Assembly (NCBI GenBank): GCA_900769875.1
Contig: CAAGII010000091.1
Location: 1 to 16,532, forward strand
DNA: 16,532 nucleotides
Direction of reading: 5' to 3'
From: Clostridia bacterium
Lineage (GTDB): Bacteria; Bacillota; Clostridia; Christensenellales; Aristaeellaceae
Under the pieces are notes generated by a model. It made no database searches and was not told where the DNA came from. It was given only the letters and a program-made list of their open reading frames with translations. Positions 5,260 to 13,011 of the stretch are shown here, piece by piece. Each line of letters starts with the position of its first letter. Position 1 is the first letter of the stretch. The translations under genes were made by a program, and so were the position numbers.

Positions 5260-7239
5260 TCAGATCTCCAGTCGATCCAGCTTCCTGGCAGTCAGAAACT
5301 CATTGGCCTTATCAACGCCCTCGCTCCACAGCACCTTGAGGATGTACTGCAAGGCCAAATGCCTGCGATTTGTCTCGCTGAAATGGATGTAAGCTCTGTC
5401 CAGCAGAAGCGCACTGATCCAGTCCGGCAGACGCCAGAGCAGCGCAAGCGTTACCACGAAATCCGCATTGATTCTGCGGTCAGGGTCCTTCAGCCATTCA
5501 TATAGCGTCCTGGACGTTGTATTGAGCTTCTCTGCCATCGTATCCCTGGTATCCCCGTTTCGCTTCATCAGCATATCGAAGGCTTCCAGAAAGGTTTCAG
5601 GGAAACTGCGCTTGTACTGCAGCTCTGCTTCAATCTCGTCAAGGTGCTTCTCATTGATGAGATCTTCCAGATAAAACAGTGTCTGCTTCACATAATCCGG
5701 ATCATAATTCATCCGCCCATAGGTGTACTTGCCAACATTCTCCTGTTCATAGATTCTTATGAAGCGAAGGCAGCATTGATCTACCCGCTGGATCGCCCAG
5801 GGGGTCAGCATGAGACTGTTCGGGGTCTGCTCCACAAAACGCGGCTCGTTGCGCACGAAATGGCCATCAGCATAGACGAACTTCCCGCTGTCCAGCACCT
5901 TCCTGAAATCGGCGTTCTTTTCATACAGACTGGCGGCTGTGATCCTGTCGATGTTGAAGGTGTGTTCCTCCTGACGCAAGGAATCTGCATCAAAACTGTA
6001 TGGCTGGATTCTGCTTCTGTCGATATAGTTCAATGCACCCTTGGCGTGAATATGCCCCAGCTGAATCATACGGGCACGCACCCGGAAATGCGGAAGATGG
6101 AGTTCCTCTGCAATGGCCAGCCCAATCTGCTCGTACTTCTCTCCCGCGTGGGCGTAAGGCTTCAGCTTTTTGCACTTCTCAGCCATGAGGTCGCGCATGA
6201 AGCGGAGCGGCATCATCAGCCCGTATGCTCCGCGATTCGCCTGCTTCTCCATCCAGTATATGGGGTTATCGATTTTCTCTCCGCTTTCTGGAAGCTCAAT
6301 TTCCTGCGTTTTCATCCGCAGAATATCATTGTGATGCATCTCCTGCAGGCGAAAGAACAGGTAGTGTTCATAGTAATGGATGCACTCATGAAAGATATTG
6401 AAATCCGAGTATTCCTTTTTGATGTTATTCGTGTTGATCACGATTGTGTTGGCCGGAATTTGCTCTTGTTCTGGAGGGCTGCCGATCTCTGCCACCTGCA
6501 CAGTATCGTCGATCAGGAAAAGGATGCTGTTCACGCTGTGATGCCTGTAAAGGGGCAGATGCACAATGGAGAGCCCCATCGCTCTGGCCAGCCTGGTCGC
6601 TTTCTGGAATTTCGGATTCTCCAGCGCATCGGGAACGTGAATCGCCCAGACGTTTTCCGCTTCCGTATCGATCCTTGCTGAAGTGAAATACGGAATGAGA
6701 TATGGACTCAGCAGCGTCATACCGCCGCGATCCGGCGCGTCCTCCATGGGCAGCAGCTCTTCGATTGTGCCGGTCAGCGGGCCGGGATACTCTGCAGAAA
6801 ACCAGAAGCACAGATATCCACGCCATTCCCGGATGCCGCTGTCTGTACTGAGCATCAGGGAAACACTGACATCCGCCCAGAAGTTGAGCCTGTCCATTCG
6901 CCAGTAGTTTACGCCCCGAAAGGTGCACACCTCCCGGTTGATCGTTCGATTCGTAAAGGCGAAGCCAACAATGCTCTCCAGCCGTCCGCTGCGCAGACTG
7001 TTATTGAGATAAGAATACATGCTCAGCCGGTAATGATCAAACAGGAACTTGGTCATCGAGACAACGACGGGTACCGTCATCTTCCGGCTCTCAGCTGCCG
7101 CATTTGGCTGCGGGGCAATGCCGTTTGAACAGTTCTCGATGTCAGGCTGCATATCCCCATATGCATTTTGCCGTCCAGCAATAGGCACTGAGTTCCTGAC
7201 CAGTTCAGCATAGCTACTTTCCCTCGGATGCATTCTCAT
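5260..7239 (-). CDS. ImmA/IrrE-like metallopeptidase fused to C-terminal helix-turn-helix
   Basis: 659 aa. The zinc-protease signature is FHECIHYYEHYLFF (283-296; H284, E285, H288), followed by the third-ligand motif EKQANRGAYGLMMP (331-344; E331), as in ImmA/IrrE proteins that cleave phage-type repressors. Residues 60-260 form a large N-terminal region that I cannot assign. The C-terminal part from about 549 has DMLMKRNGDTRDTMAEKLNT-TSRTLYEWL, a clear XRE-like helix-turn-helix, then a helical tail. No membrane segment is seen. Most ImmA proteins are 130-400 aa and pair with a separate HTH repressor; here protease and DNA-binding unit are one chain. The start at 7239 has GGGAGG 4 nt upstream; ATG at 7233 is an alternative. 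It is monocistronic between its own promoter and terminator. A plausible role is a DNA-damage-responsive switch for the neighbouring element; this is inference. Confidence 0.82.
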   Translation of the reverse strand: MRMHPRESSYAELVRNSVPIAGRQNAYGDMQPDIENCSNGIAPQPNAAAESRKMTVPVVVSMTKFLFDHYRLSMYSYLNNSLRSGRLESIVGFAFTNRTINREVCTFRGVNYWRMDRLNFWADVSVSLMLSTDSGIREWRGYLCFWFSAEYPGPLTGTIEELLPMEDAPDRGGMTLLSPYLIPYFTSARIDTEAENVWAIHVPDALENPKFQKATRLARAMGLSIVHLPLYRHHSVNSILFLIDDTVQVAEIGSPPEQEQIPANTIVINTNNIKKEYSDFNIFHECIHYYEHYLFFRLQEMHHNDILRMKTQEIELPESGEKIDNPIYWMEKQANRGAYGLMMPLRFMRDLMAEKCKKLKPYAHAGEKYEQIGLAIAEELHLPHFRVRARMIQLGHIHAKGALNYIDRSRIQPYSFDADSLRQEEHTFNIDRITAASLYEKNADFRKVLDSGKFVYADGHFVRNEPRFVEQTPNSLMLTPWAIQRVDQCCLRFIRIYEQENVGKYTYGRMNYDPDYVKQTLFYLEDLINEKHLDEIEAELQYKRSFPETFLEAFDMLMKRNGDTRDTMAEKLNTTSRTLYEWLKDPDRRINADFVVTLALLWRLPDWISALLLDRAYIHFSETNRRHLALQYILKVLWSEGVDKANEFLTARKLDRLEI

Positions 7240-7301
7240 CCCACCTCCCGGGTGCGTTGATATAAACGAATATAGGGTTACCGTCAGATAACCTTACATC
7301 G

Positions 7302-7331
7302 ATTATATCACAAGGGAACTTATGTTCGCAA
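7302..7331 (-). promoter_or_regulatory. Promoter of the ImmA-HTH gene (extended -10)
   Basis: On the minus strand the -35 is TTGCGA (7326-7331), followed by 18 nt and a perfect TATAAT (7302-7307) with the extended -10 TG one base upstream. Transcription should start near 7295, leaving a leader of about 55 nt that contains the inverted repeat GGTTA/TAACC (7276-7293) close to the start point. Confidence 0.8.
7315..7328 (-). promoter_or_regulatory. Candidate LexA (DinR) SOS box inside the promoter
   Basis: On the minus strand CGAACATAAGTTCC fits the Gram-positive LexA consensus CGAACRNRYGTTYC at every specified position but one (A instead of Y at position 9). It occupies the spacer between -35 and -10, a position where a repressor would block RNA polymerase. 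A second half-site GCGAACA lies 18 bp upstream (around 7342-7348). Confidence 0.65.
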
Positions 7332-7515
7332 TATGAATAGTGTTCGCGAAGCAGAAAAAGTTTTGGGATACAGTTTAGACTCCAATGAACATAAACGAGG
7401 ATGCGCTGGAGGCAATTGCATCTGTGCGGTACATTCTATCGATTACTTACTTCGGAAGTTGGCGCACTTTTCCGGATCTTTTATGCGGTGACGGCAGAAA
7501 TCGTTCATCGTTTTG

Positions 7516-7861
7516 CTATGTTTTTCCCTTCCCCAACTTTTTCTGCTTTGCATTGTCAATTATTGCTTTTGCAGTTCCTGCCCGTACATGCTTTGTAACA
7601 GTGTCCAATCCCTTATCAAGCCCACCGCCACCAGTAGCTTTGGAACCACCACCAATATTTGACATCTGAGCTATTCGCTTCGCCGCTCCGTGTAATTCAT
7701 CAATTGGTTTTCCTGTACTTGCACTAGGCCTATTAAGCCCATCCGCGATTTGTTTTCCTGTTTGCTGATATATCTGAGTAACAACTTGCTCTACCGTGGG
7801 CTGTGGTGGCCGAGTAATTGTCGCTATCTGCTTCTTCTTGAAAAATATCGAGAAAACCCAT
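7516..7861 (-). pseudogene. Small third gene of the Gabija operon, frame broken by one extra T
   Basis: ATG at 7861 is one base after the gajB stop (TAG-A-ATG), with AAGGGG 7 nt upstream inside gajB. As written, translation gives MGFLDIF and then an unrelated tail, stopping after 42 aa at 7733-7735. If one T is removed from the T5 run (A5 on + strand, 7841-7845), the frame reads MGFLDIFKKKQIATITRPPQ and stays open to TAG at 7516-7518, 114 aa in total. The downstream frame has no start codon of its own near its beginning, so it needs the upstream ATG. The restored protein has a short amphipathic, lysine-rich N-terminus, a helical middle (PTVEQVVTQIYQQTGKQIAD), a Gly-rich linker (NIGGGSKATGGGG) and a basic tail. 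I know no family for it. It may be a true mutation, a sequencing error, phase variation or programmed frameshifting. Confidence 0.7.
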
Positions 7862-7862
7862 T

Positions 7863-9284
7863 CTATATCCCCTTCGGAACGTCCAGTAAAACCGAATCCT
7901 GATCAGTTATAAATATTATGGTTTTCATTGCTCGCGTCATAGCAACATACATTTCTGTCGCTGTATAGTTCTCATTCAGATTGATTGCCACACATTCAAA
8001 TTCTAATCCCTTTGATAAAACAGCCCTGGATGAGAGTTTCTTAAAACCCGCATACCGGCTTTGGTTATTTGGAATCATCCGTATCTGCTGTGCAGCTTCG
8101 TGAATCGTTGTCCCTCTATCTCTTGCAAACCGGATCGATCGAATAAGTTCTGTGAACAACTCACGCCGATAAAGCCGAAAAGTGGGATTTGACTTAATCC
8201 ATTCAAGAACTGATAACATTTCGTTATAGCCGTGGTTGTCGTAAAGCCTCAGCATTCTATTACCAAACTCGGTATGCTTTGTTATCCTGCCAAAACTGAA
8301 ATCCCTGTCTTTTATATGCTTTTTATAGCTTCCTAGTTCAGTATTTACCTGTGTAGCGCACTCCTCGATGAAAGAGAAAATGGTTTCTGCTCTTGTAAAT
8401 CCGTCATCAGTGTCAAGATACTGAGCATATTGATAAAGGTCATTTAAGTTCTGAGGCTCATCATTTTGGAATATGCCGCCTGTCTGTTGTGAGAATGAGC
8501 ATTGAGTTTTGGGCCATTTTGTTATGTAAAGAGCCGATTGGTATCCACTCATTTCATTAAGAATTCCGGCACCCCGCGCTGCCGCTGGAGATATTCTTTT
8601 AATGAAAGTGCCGTTCGGGATGGTAGATAATGTTACTCTCTTCTTCTCAAGTGACGGCATCAGCGTAGCTCTAATATCAGTAAGATACTGACCAAGCTCA
8701 ATATTGCTGCGTGCCCACCTGTATGGCACCGTATCAACAAACACTTGTTCAAACTCCATGTTATTCCATGATACAGGTTTTCCGGCCCACCCGAAGATCG
8801 ACTGCAACGGATCTCCAAGGACATACACAGGAACAGTTTTGTTTATTTCCAAAAAGATTCGATGCTGCTCAACGACGCAATCCTGATATTCATCAACGAT
8901 AACACATGTATATGTATTCTTTATTATTTCTCTTGCCCAAGAATGAGAAAAGATTCTCGTTGCGCCGCAAGTTTGATCATTGTAGAATCGATTATCCGTT
9001 ATCGGAATCGTCTGATCAACTCCAGCTGTCGCTGGATATGCTTCGCACCACTTCATACAGAATGATGATATCGTGGAAAGTGTATACTTTGCTCTATTGA
9101 CCCGCTTCTTAGCCAGCCTCTGTGTCAGTGCAGAGACGCCAGCATTCGTATGAGTGAGAACCAGCTTTTTTCCTGGCAGTTTGTCCACCAAGTCGGTAAT
9201 CATCTCTGTCTTCCCATGACCGGCTGGGGCAGTTATCGCAGCATTATGCTTGGACTGGATACGAGCGATCTCCTCAGCTTTCAT
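7863..9284 (-). CDS. gajB: Gabija protein GajB, UvrD-like helicase
   Basis: 473 aa (family about 490). Superfamily-1 helicase motifs in order: Walker A APAGHGKTE (19-27), motif Ia VLTHTNAGVSAL (42-53), motif II VIVDEYQDC (128-136), motif III VLGDPLQSIFGW (155-166), motif V LSKGLEFECVAI (423-434) and motif VI YVAMTRAM (446-453). In Gabija, GajB is thought to sense DNA ends made by GajA or replication intermediates and to help deplete nucleotides or block phage DNA replication in complex with GajA. The start at ATG 9284 overlaps the end of gajA by 11 nt, as usual for Gabija pairs. AAGGTGG lies about 10 nt upstream. The gene is AT-richer than the polysaccharide genes to the right, consistent with acquisition as a defence cassette. 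A generic UvrD/Rep helicase is the alternative reading, but the partner makes Gabija by far the better call. Confidence 0.87.
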   Translation of the reverse strand: MKAEEIARIQSKHNAAITAPAGHGKTEMITDLVDKLPGKKLVLTHTNAGVSALTQRLAKKRVNRAKYTLSTISSFCMKWCEAYPATAGVDQTIPITDNRFYNDQTCGATRIFSHSWAREIIKNTYTCVIVDEYQDCVVEQHRIFLEINKTVPVYVLGDPLQSIFGWAGKPVSWNNMEFEQVFVDTVPYRWARSNIELGQYLTDIRATLMPSLEKKRVTLSTIPNGTFIKRISPAAARGAGILNEMSGYQSALYITKWPKTQCSFSQQTGGIFQNDEPQNLNDLYQYAQYLDTDDGFTRAETIFSFIEECATQVNTELGSYKKHIKDRDFSFGRITKHTEFGNRMLRLYDNHGYNEMLSVLEWIKSNPTFRLYRRELFTELIRSIRFARDRGTTIHEAAQQIRMIPNNQSRYAGFKKLSSRAVLSKGLEFECVAINLNENYTATEMYVAMTRAMKTIIFITDQDSVLLDVPKGI

Positions 9285-11031
9285 TGCCAGTCACCCACCT
9301 TAAAAGGCTCTCTATCGTTTTCTGGAAACGGCTCCCATCTTTTATCTGCTCTTTTGATGAGAAAACGATGTTCCCAACATCTTGTCCACGGTCAATTCTT
9401 TTAAACCATGCTCCTTCTATTTGGTTGTTCTTCTTATTGATTTTGCCCTTTGCAACTTTGCCAATACGACGCAGAACATCGATGCTTACTTCACCTTTAT
9501 CATTTCCGCAAAGAACAATTGCTTCATCTTCTACTCTGTATTCCTTTGTTTCATCCTTAAACTCATTGTTCAAGTGAGCTTCGACACTTTGAATGCCTTT
9601 TATCTCTACCGCATAGGCAATCAATTGTTCGGCACACGGGATTGAAGAATCCTGGAATAATTGCTCCTCGATAGCATTGCCTTTTTCCCAGGAAAAGACT
9701 CTGATTCCTAATCTCTCAACTTCTTCTTTCTCAGCTTCTTCGCATTCAACATCTGAATCCATAAGAATACAGCAGTCATAACCGCACGTTTTCAGAAGAC
9801 GGGCGAGAGAAAAGAATTTGTTACCACCACCGCCAAGAGCAGTGCCTACGCCATAATGAGCGAAGCGCGTTCCTGTCTTCGCATAAAGCTTTTCATCCAG
9901 GGATCTCAGCAGTCCAATTTCAGTCTTACCTTCGCAGACAATGATTCGTTTACACAGAAACGCATCTGGCTCTCCTCGGATAATTCCCTGAATATCACCC
10001 TTTATGTCCACTAATTCATCGAGTCGATGGAGTTTGAGTTCTCCAGCATCATTATTAATCACACTGAGTTCGCTAACGCCACATTCGCACACGACGCTTC
10101 GAGAATGCGTAGTAATGATAAGTTGGCCATGATCTTTGAACTGAGATCTGAACTGGTTGATTAGAGCGGAAATCCGATACGGCTCAAGACCTGTCTCCAC
10201 TTCATCGACAAGAACAAGGGCGCCATCATCGCAGGCATTTACGTTCATACCGATAGAAAGAAGACGTTTGCTACCAAGACCTCTCTGTGCAAACGGGACC
10301 TTATCATCAAACATACCAACGGTCGTAGAGTACGAACCATTTTGCATCAAGAGTCGATTATGAATTGTTCCATTAAAACCCACGCCGTATCGCTTGCCAA
10401 CTTCTTCAACAGTCGGGGCCATCTGATCCAATGCTTCCAGGTTTGTGTTTTCCACTGCCGCTCTCATAGCCTGGGTGAAGGCACTGTGAAGAGCTTCACG
10501 AGAATCAGCATATTTCTGTAGGATTGAGCCCCTGCCCCATTGAAAGTCTTTCTCATGATCAGAGCCAACCATACCGGGGGAAAGCAGACGCCGTTCCTTC
10601 TGACTGATTGGTTTCGGATCTGTGCGGTTAGTAATCACATTCCACTTAGGCTCTAATGTATCGTCGATAATGAGCTGGATAGTAAGAATCGTTATGCCAG
10701 TATCTGTTGGCTCATCATCTCCTCCAAGACAGACCTTAACAAAATCACGCAAATAAAGGCCGAACTTATCATCCTTTATCAACGCTTTCGGAAGCTCTGT
10801 GACGGACACCGTAATCTCTATCGGCTTAGTGGTATCGCAATTATAGAAATCCGTGTCCGTCGCGATCAGACTCCAGGATGGCCACAACGCCCACTCGATA
10901 GCAGTAAGCAGGGTAGACTTTCCACTATCGCCGGCTCCAATTATGCACATGATTCGAGAATCTCGGGGAAAGAACACAACAGCGTGCTTAATGCTGCGGA
11001 AGTTTTTAATTTCAATGCTTGTGAGCTTCAT
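9274..11031 (-). CDS. gajA: Gabija protein GajA, OLD-family ATPase-TOPRIM nuclease
   Basis: 585 aa, the usual GajA length. The N-terminal SMC-like ATPase has MKLTSIEIKNFRSIKHAVVF (1-20), Walker A GAGDSGKST (32-40), a signature-like RGLGSKRLLSIGM (250-262), Walker B ALVLVDEVETG (271-281) and an H-loop TTHSRS (307-312). The C-terminal TOPRIM domain has RIIVCEGKTE (362-371, E367), LMDSDVE (423-429, acidic pair D425/D427) and WEKGNAIEEQL (448-458). GajA is a sequence-specific DNA nickase/endonuclease held off by high nucleotide levels and released during phage infection. The start is ATG 11031 with GGAGGA 8 nt upstream; it is overlapped by a short leader ORF. It follows the VanZ gene by 47 nt with no terminator between, so it may be read partly from the polysaccharide operon. 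Confidence 0.9.
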   Translation of the reverse strand: MKLTSIEIKNFRSIKHAVVFFPRDSRIMCIIGAGDSGKSTLLTAIEWALWPSWSLIATDTDFYNCDTTKPIEITVSVTELPKALIKDDKFGLYLRDFVKVCLGGDDEPTDTGITILTIQLIIDDTLEPKWNVITNRTDPKPISQKERRLLSPGMVGSDHEKDFQWGRGSILQKYADSREALHSAFTQAMRAAVENTNLEALDQMAPTVEEVGKRYGVGFNGTIHNRLLMQNGSYSTTVGMFDDKVPFAQRGLGSKRLLSIGMNVNACDDGALVLVDEVETGLEPYRISALINQFRSQFKDHGQLIITTHSRSVVCECGVSELSVINNDAGELKLHRLDELVDIKGDIQGIIRGEPDAFLCKRIIVCEGKTEIGLLRSLDEKLYAKTGTRFAHYGVGTALGGGGNKFFSLARLLKTCGYDCCILMDSDVECEEAEKEEVERLGIRVFSWEKGNAIEEQLFQDSSIPCAEQLIAYAVEIKGIQSVEAHLNNEFKDETKEYRVEDEAIVLCGNDKGEVSIDVLRRIGKVAKGKINKKNNQIEGAWFKRIDRGQDVGNIVFSSKEQIKDGSRFQKTIESLLRWVTGNES

Positions 11032-11057
11032 CGTGTTAGTCCTCCCTTCATAGGCAT
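11028..11057 (-). CDS. Nine-codon leader ORF coupled to gajA
   Basis: ATG at 11057 has GGAGG 5 nt upstream and encodes MPMKGGLTR, ending in a TGA that overlaps the gajA ATG (ATGA). The gajA ribosome site GGGAGGA lies inside the leader. This geometry is typical of translational coupling: ribosomes ending the leader could re-initiate on gajA. The peptide itself is probably not functional. The reading frame and sites are seen directly; use is inferred. Confidence 0.45.
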   Translation of the reverse strand: MPMKGGLTR

Positions 11058-11078
11058 ATCATCCTCCGTATCGACTTG

Positions 11079-11543
11079 TTAGCACTTGGAGCCTTCTATT
11101 CTCTTATACCCCATATACGCACCTACGCCAATCACCGTTCCAAACGTGTTTGAAATGAGATCATCCACTTCGCAAAGGCCAAGTTTGAAGAGAAGCTGTA
11201 TCGTTTCCGTCAGCCATGACATCAGGAAGCCTGCCAGAATCACCATCCACCACTTGAGCTTCGGACATGCATAGTGCAGAAGATACCCCAATGGCACATA
11301 GAGCAGGATATTGAGGATAACCTCTTCCTGCAGGGGTGCATTTCCCTGTAACGCGGCTCTATATGACCAGAACGGGGTCAGTTCCATGTGGCGATATACG
11401 CTCACCGGTCGCGATAGCATCGTCAGATAGAAATTCGCAAACAGATAGATTCCCAAGAGGATATAGTTGATATACCGAATGGCGCTTGGTCTCCTTCGCA
11501 GCTGATGAGATATGATCGGGAGGCCAAGCACCATGGCAAGCAC
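11079..11543 (-). CDS. VanZ-family membrane protein
   Basis: About 154 aa from the GTG at 11543. VanZ-like signatures: NILLYVPLGYLLHY (78-91), MSWLTETIQLLFKLGLCEVD (108-127) and DDLISNTFGTVIG (127-139). At least four membrane segments are likely (about 1-12, 24-42, 75-93, 98-117, 130-146). VanZ-family proteins are small integral membrane proteins of unclear function, linked to glycopeptide tolerance and often found at ends of cell-surface polysaccharide loci. It follows the UDP-glucose dehydrogenase gene closely. The start is doubtful: GTG 11543 has no ribosome site, while the same frame continues upstream as IDRVTFYTFIVL, giving a fuller first membrane helix, up to an in-frame ATG-TGA at 11585-11580. 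The first helix may thus be truncated, or an unusual start may be used. Confidence 0.8.
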   Translation of the reverse strand: MLAMVLGLPIISHQLRRRPSAIRYINYILLGIYLFANFYLTMLSRPVSVYRHMELTPFWSYRAALQGNAPLQEEVILNILLYVPLGYLLHYACPKLKWWMVILAGFLMSWLTETIQLLFKLGLCEVDDLISNTFGTVIGVGAYMGYKRIEGSKC

Positions 11544-11620
11544 GATGAATGTATAGAAGGTTACTCTGTCTATTGATTGTCACATCCTTCCATGTACATC
11601 CATGATCGGCAATTATTCCA

Positions 11621-12853
11621 TCAATCCCTACGGAAAATGTCGCGGGTATACACCTTGTCCTTCACATCATCCAGACAGGCATCGTAGCGGTTGGCGATGA
11701 TCGCGCCGCTCATCCGCTTGAACTCGTCAAGGTCACCGATGACCTTGCTGCCGAAGAACGTGCTGCCCGCCTCCAGCGTCGGCTCATAGATGACCACGGT
11801 CGCTCCCTTGGCCTTGATGCGCTTCATCACACCCTGAATGCTGCTCTGACGGAAGTTGTCGGAGTTCGCCTTCATCGTCAGGCGGTATACACCGATGACG
11901 ATCTCCTTCTCCTTGCCCGCTTCCCAGCCTTCATTTTCGCCGTACCCGCCGGCCATCTCCAGCACACGGTCGGCAATGAAATCCTTGCGGGTACGGTTAC
12001 TCTCCACGATGGCGGTCATCATGTTCTGCGGCACGTCCGCATAGTTCGCCAGCAGCTGCTTGGTATCCTTGGGCAGACAGTAGCCGCCGTAGCCGAAGGA
12101 CGGGTTGTTGTAGTGGCTTCCGATGCGAGGGTCAAGGCACACGCCCTGAATAATCTGCGCGGTGTCGAGGCCCTTCATCTCGGCATAGGTATCCAGCTCG
12201 TTGAAGTAGCTGACACGCAGCGCAAGGTAGGTGTTGGCGAACAGCTTGACCGCTTCCGCTTCGGTGAAGCCCATGAACAGCGTGTCGATGTCCTCCTTGA
12301 TGGCCCCTTTCTGGAGCAATTCCGCGAAGGTATGCGCCGCCTTCACCAGCCGGGCGTTCTGCACATCCGTGCCCACGATGATGCGGCTGGGGTACAGGTT
12401 GTCGTACAGAGCCTTGCTCTCCCGAAGGAACTCCGGGCTGAACAGGATGTTGTCGCAATGGTACTTCTCCCGCACGGATGCTGTGAAGCCCACTGGAATC
12501 GTGGACTTGATGACGATAATGGCATCCGGGTTGTTGGCGATGACCAGCTTGATGACATCCTCCACCGCAGAGGTGTCGAAGAAGTTCTTCTTGCTGTCGT
12601 AGTTCGTGGGCGCAGCGACGACCACGAAGTCAGCATCCTTGTAGGCTGCCGCGCCATCCAGCGTGGCTACCAAGTCCAGTTCCTTTTCCGCGAGGTACTT
12701 TTCGATGTACTCGTCCTGAATGGGGCTGATGCGGCGGTTGATCTTATCTACCTTCTCAGGGATGATGTCCACCGCCGTCACATGATTGTGCTGGGCCAGC
12801 AGCACTGCAATGGATAGACCCACATAGCCGGTACCGGCAACTGCGATATTCAT
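11621..12853 (-). CDS. ugd: UDP-glucose 6-dehydrogenase
   Basis: 410 aa. Oxidises UDP-glucose to UDP-glucuronate with two NAD+ in the cytoplasm. The N-terminal Rossmann motif is AGTGYVGLS (6-14). Also visible are VIKSTIPVGFT (114-124), FSPEFLRESKALYDNLYPSR (138-157), EAVKLFANTYLALRVSYFNE (200-219, catalytic-type K203) and the active-site block FGYGGYCLPKDTKQL (253-267; C259, D263). Length and motifs match the short bacterial Ugd class. ATG 12853 has AAGGAG 8 nt upstream. It lies 230 nt beyond the UDP-glucuronate 4-epimerase and behind a terminator, so it may have its own promoter, which I could not fix. The product feeds the 4-epimerase to give UDP-galacturonate for a surface polysaccharide. 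Confidence 0.95.
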   Translation of the reverse strand: MNIAVAGTGYVGLSIAVLLAQHNHVTAVDIIPEKVDKINRRISPIQDEYIEKYLAEKELDLVATLDGAAAYKDADFVVVAAPTNYDSKKNFFDTSAVEDVIKLVIANNPDAIIVIKSTIPVGFTASVREKYHCDNILFSPEFLRESKALYDNLYPSRIIVGTDVQNARLVKAAHTFAELLQKGAIKEDIDTLFMGFTEAEAVKLFANTYLALRVSYFNELDTYAEMKGLDTAQIIQGVCLDPRIGSHYNNPSFGYGGYCLPKDTKQLLANYADVPQNMMTAIVESNRTRKDFIADRVLEMAGGYGENEGWEAGKEKEIVIGVYRLTMKANSDNFRQSSIQGVMKRIKAKGATVVIYEPTLEAGSTFFGSKVIGDLDEFKRMSGAIIANRYDACLDDVKDKVYTRDIFRRD

Positions 12854-12952
12854 TTGCTTTTCTCCTTGTATTGATGTCTATCGTCAGTCACTGCCCGGCA
12901 TCTCTGCGACAGCTCATGTCGATGAAATTGCACCGTGTCGATGATTCCGCAT

Positions 12953-12982
12953 CATGTTGAACTCACGCCATGTTGAACTCAC
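12953..12982. repeat. 14-bp direct repeat CATGTTGAACTCAC, two copies
   Basis: Identical copies at 12953-12966 and 12969-12982 (16-bp period) lie in the 230-nt gap upstream of ugd, about 100 bp before its start. A candidate regulator site or a recent tandem duplication; no promoter elements could be assigned with confidence around it. Confidence 0.6.
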
Positions 12983-13011
12983 ATCATGCCAAGATTCACA
13001 TCGTTCCGATG

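Noticed and set aside
4780..5505. Open frame on the + strand across the palindromic repeats (241 aa)
   Set aside because: Repeat units of 61, 62 and 63 bp would change frame between copies, there is no good ribosome site, and its end overlaps the 659-aa gene antisense.
5644..6681. Open frame on the + strand (345 aa) opposite the ImmA-HTH gene
   Set aside because: Antisense shadow without ribosome site or family resemblance.
7400..7515. Tiny frame MNDFCRHRIKDPEKCANFRS downstream of the small gene
   Set aside because: Only about 21 codons, no ribosome site, and no partner sequence in the window to show that it is the remnant of a larger gene.
7385..7669. 94-aa frame on the + strand in the gap before the Gabija operon
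   Set aside because: It lies antisense to the frameshifted small gene and has a composition typical of reversed Lys/Gly-rich coding sequence.
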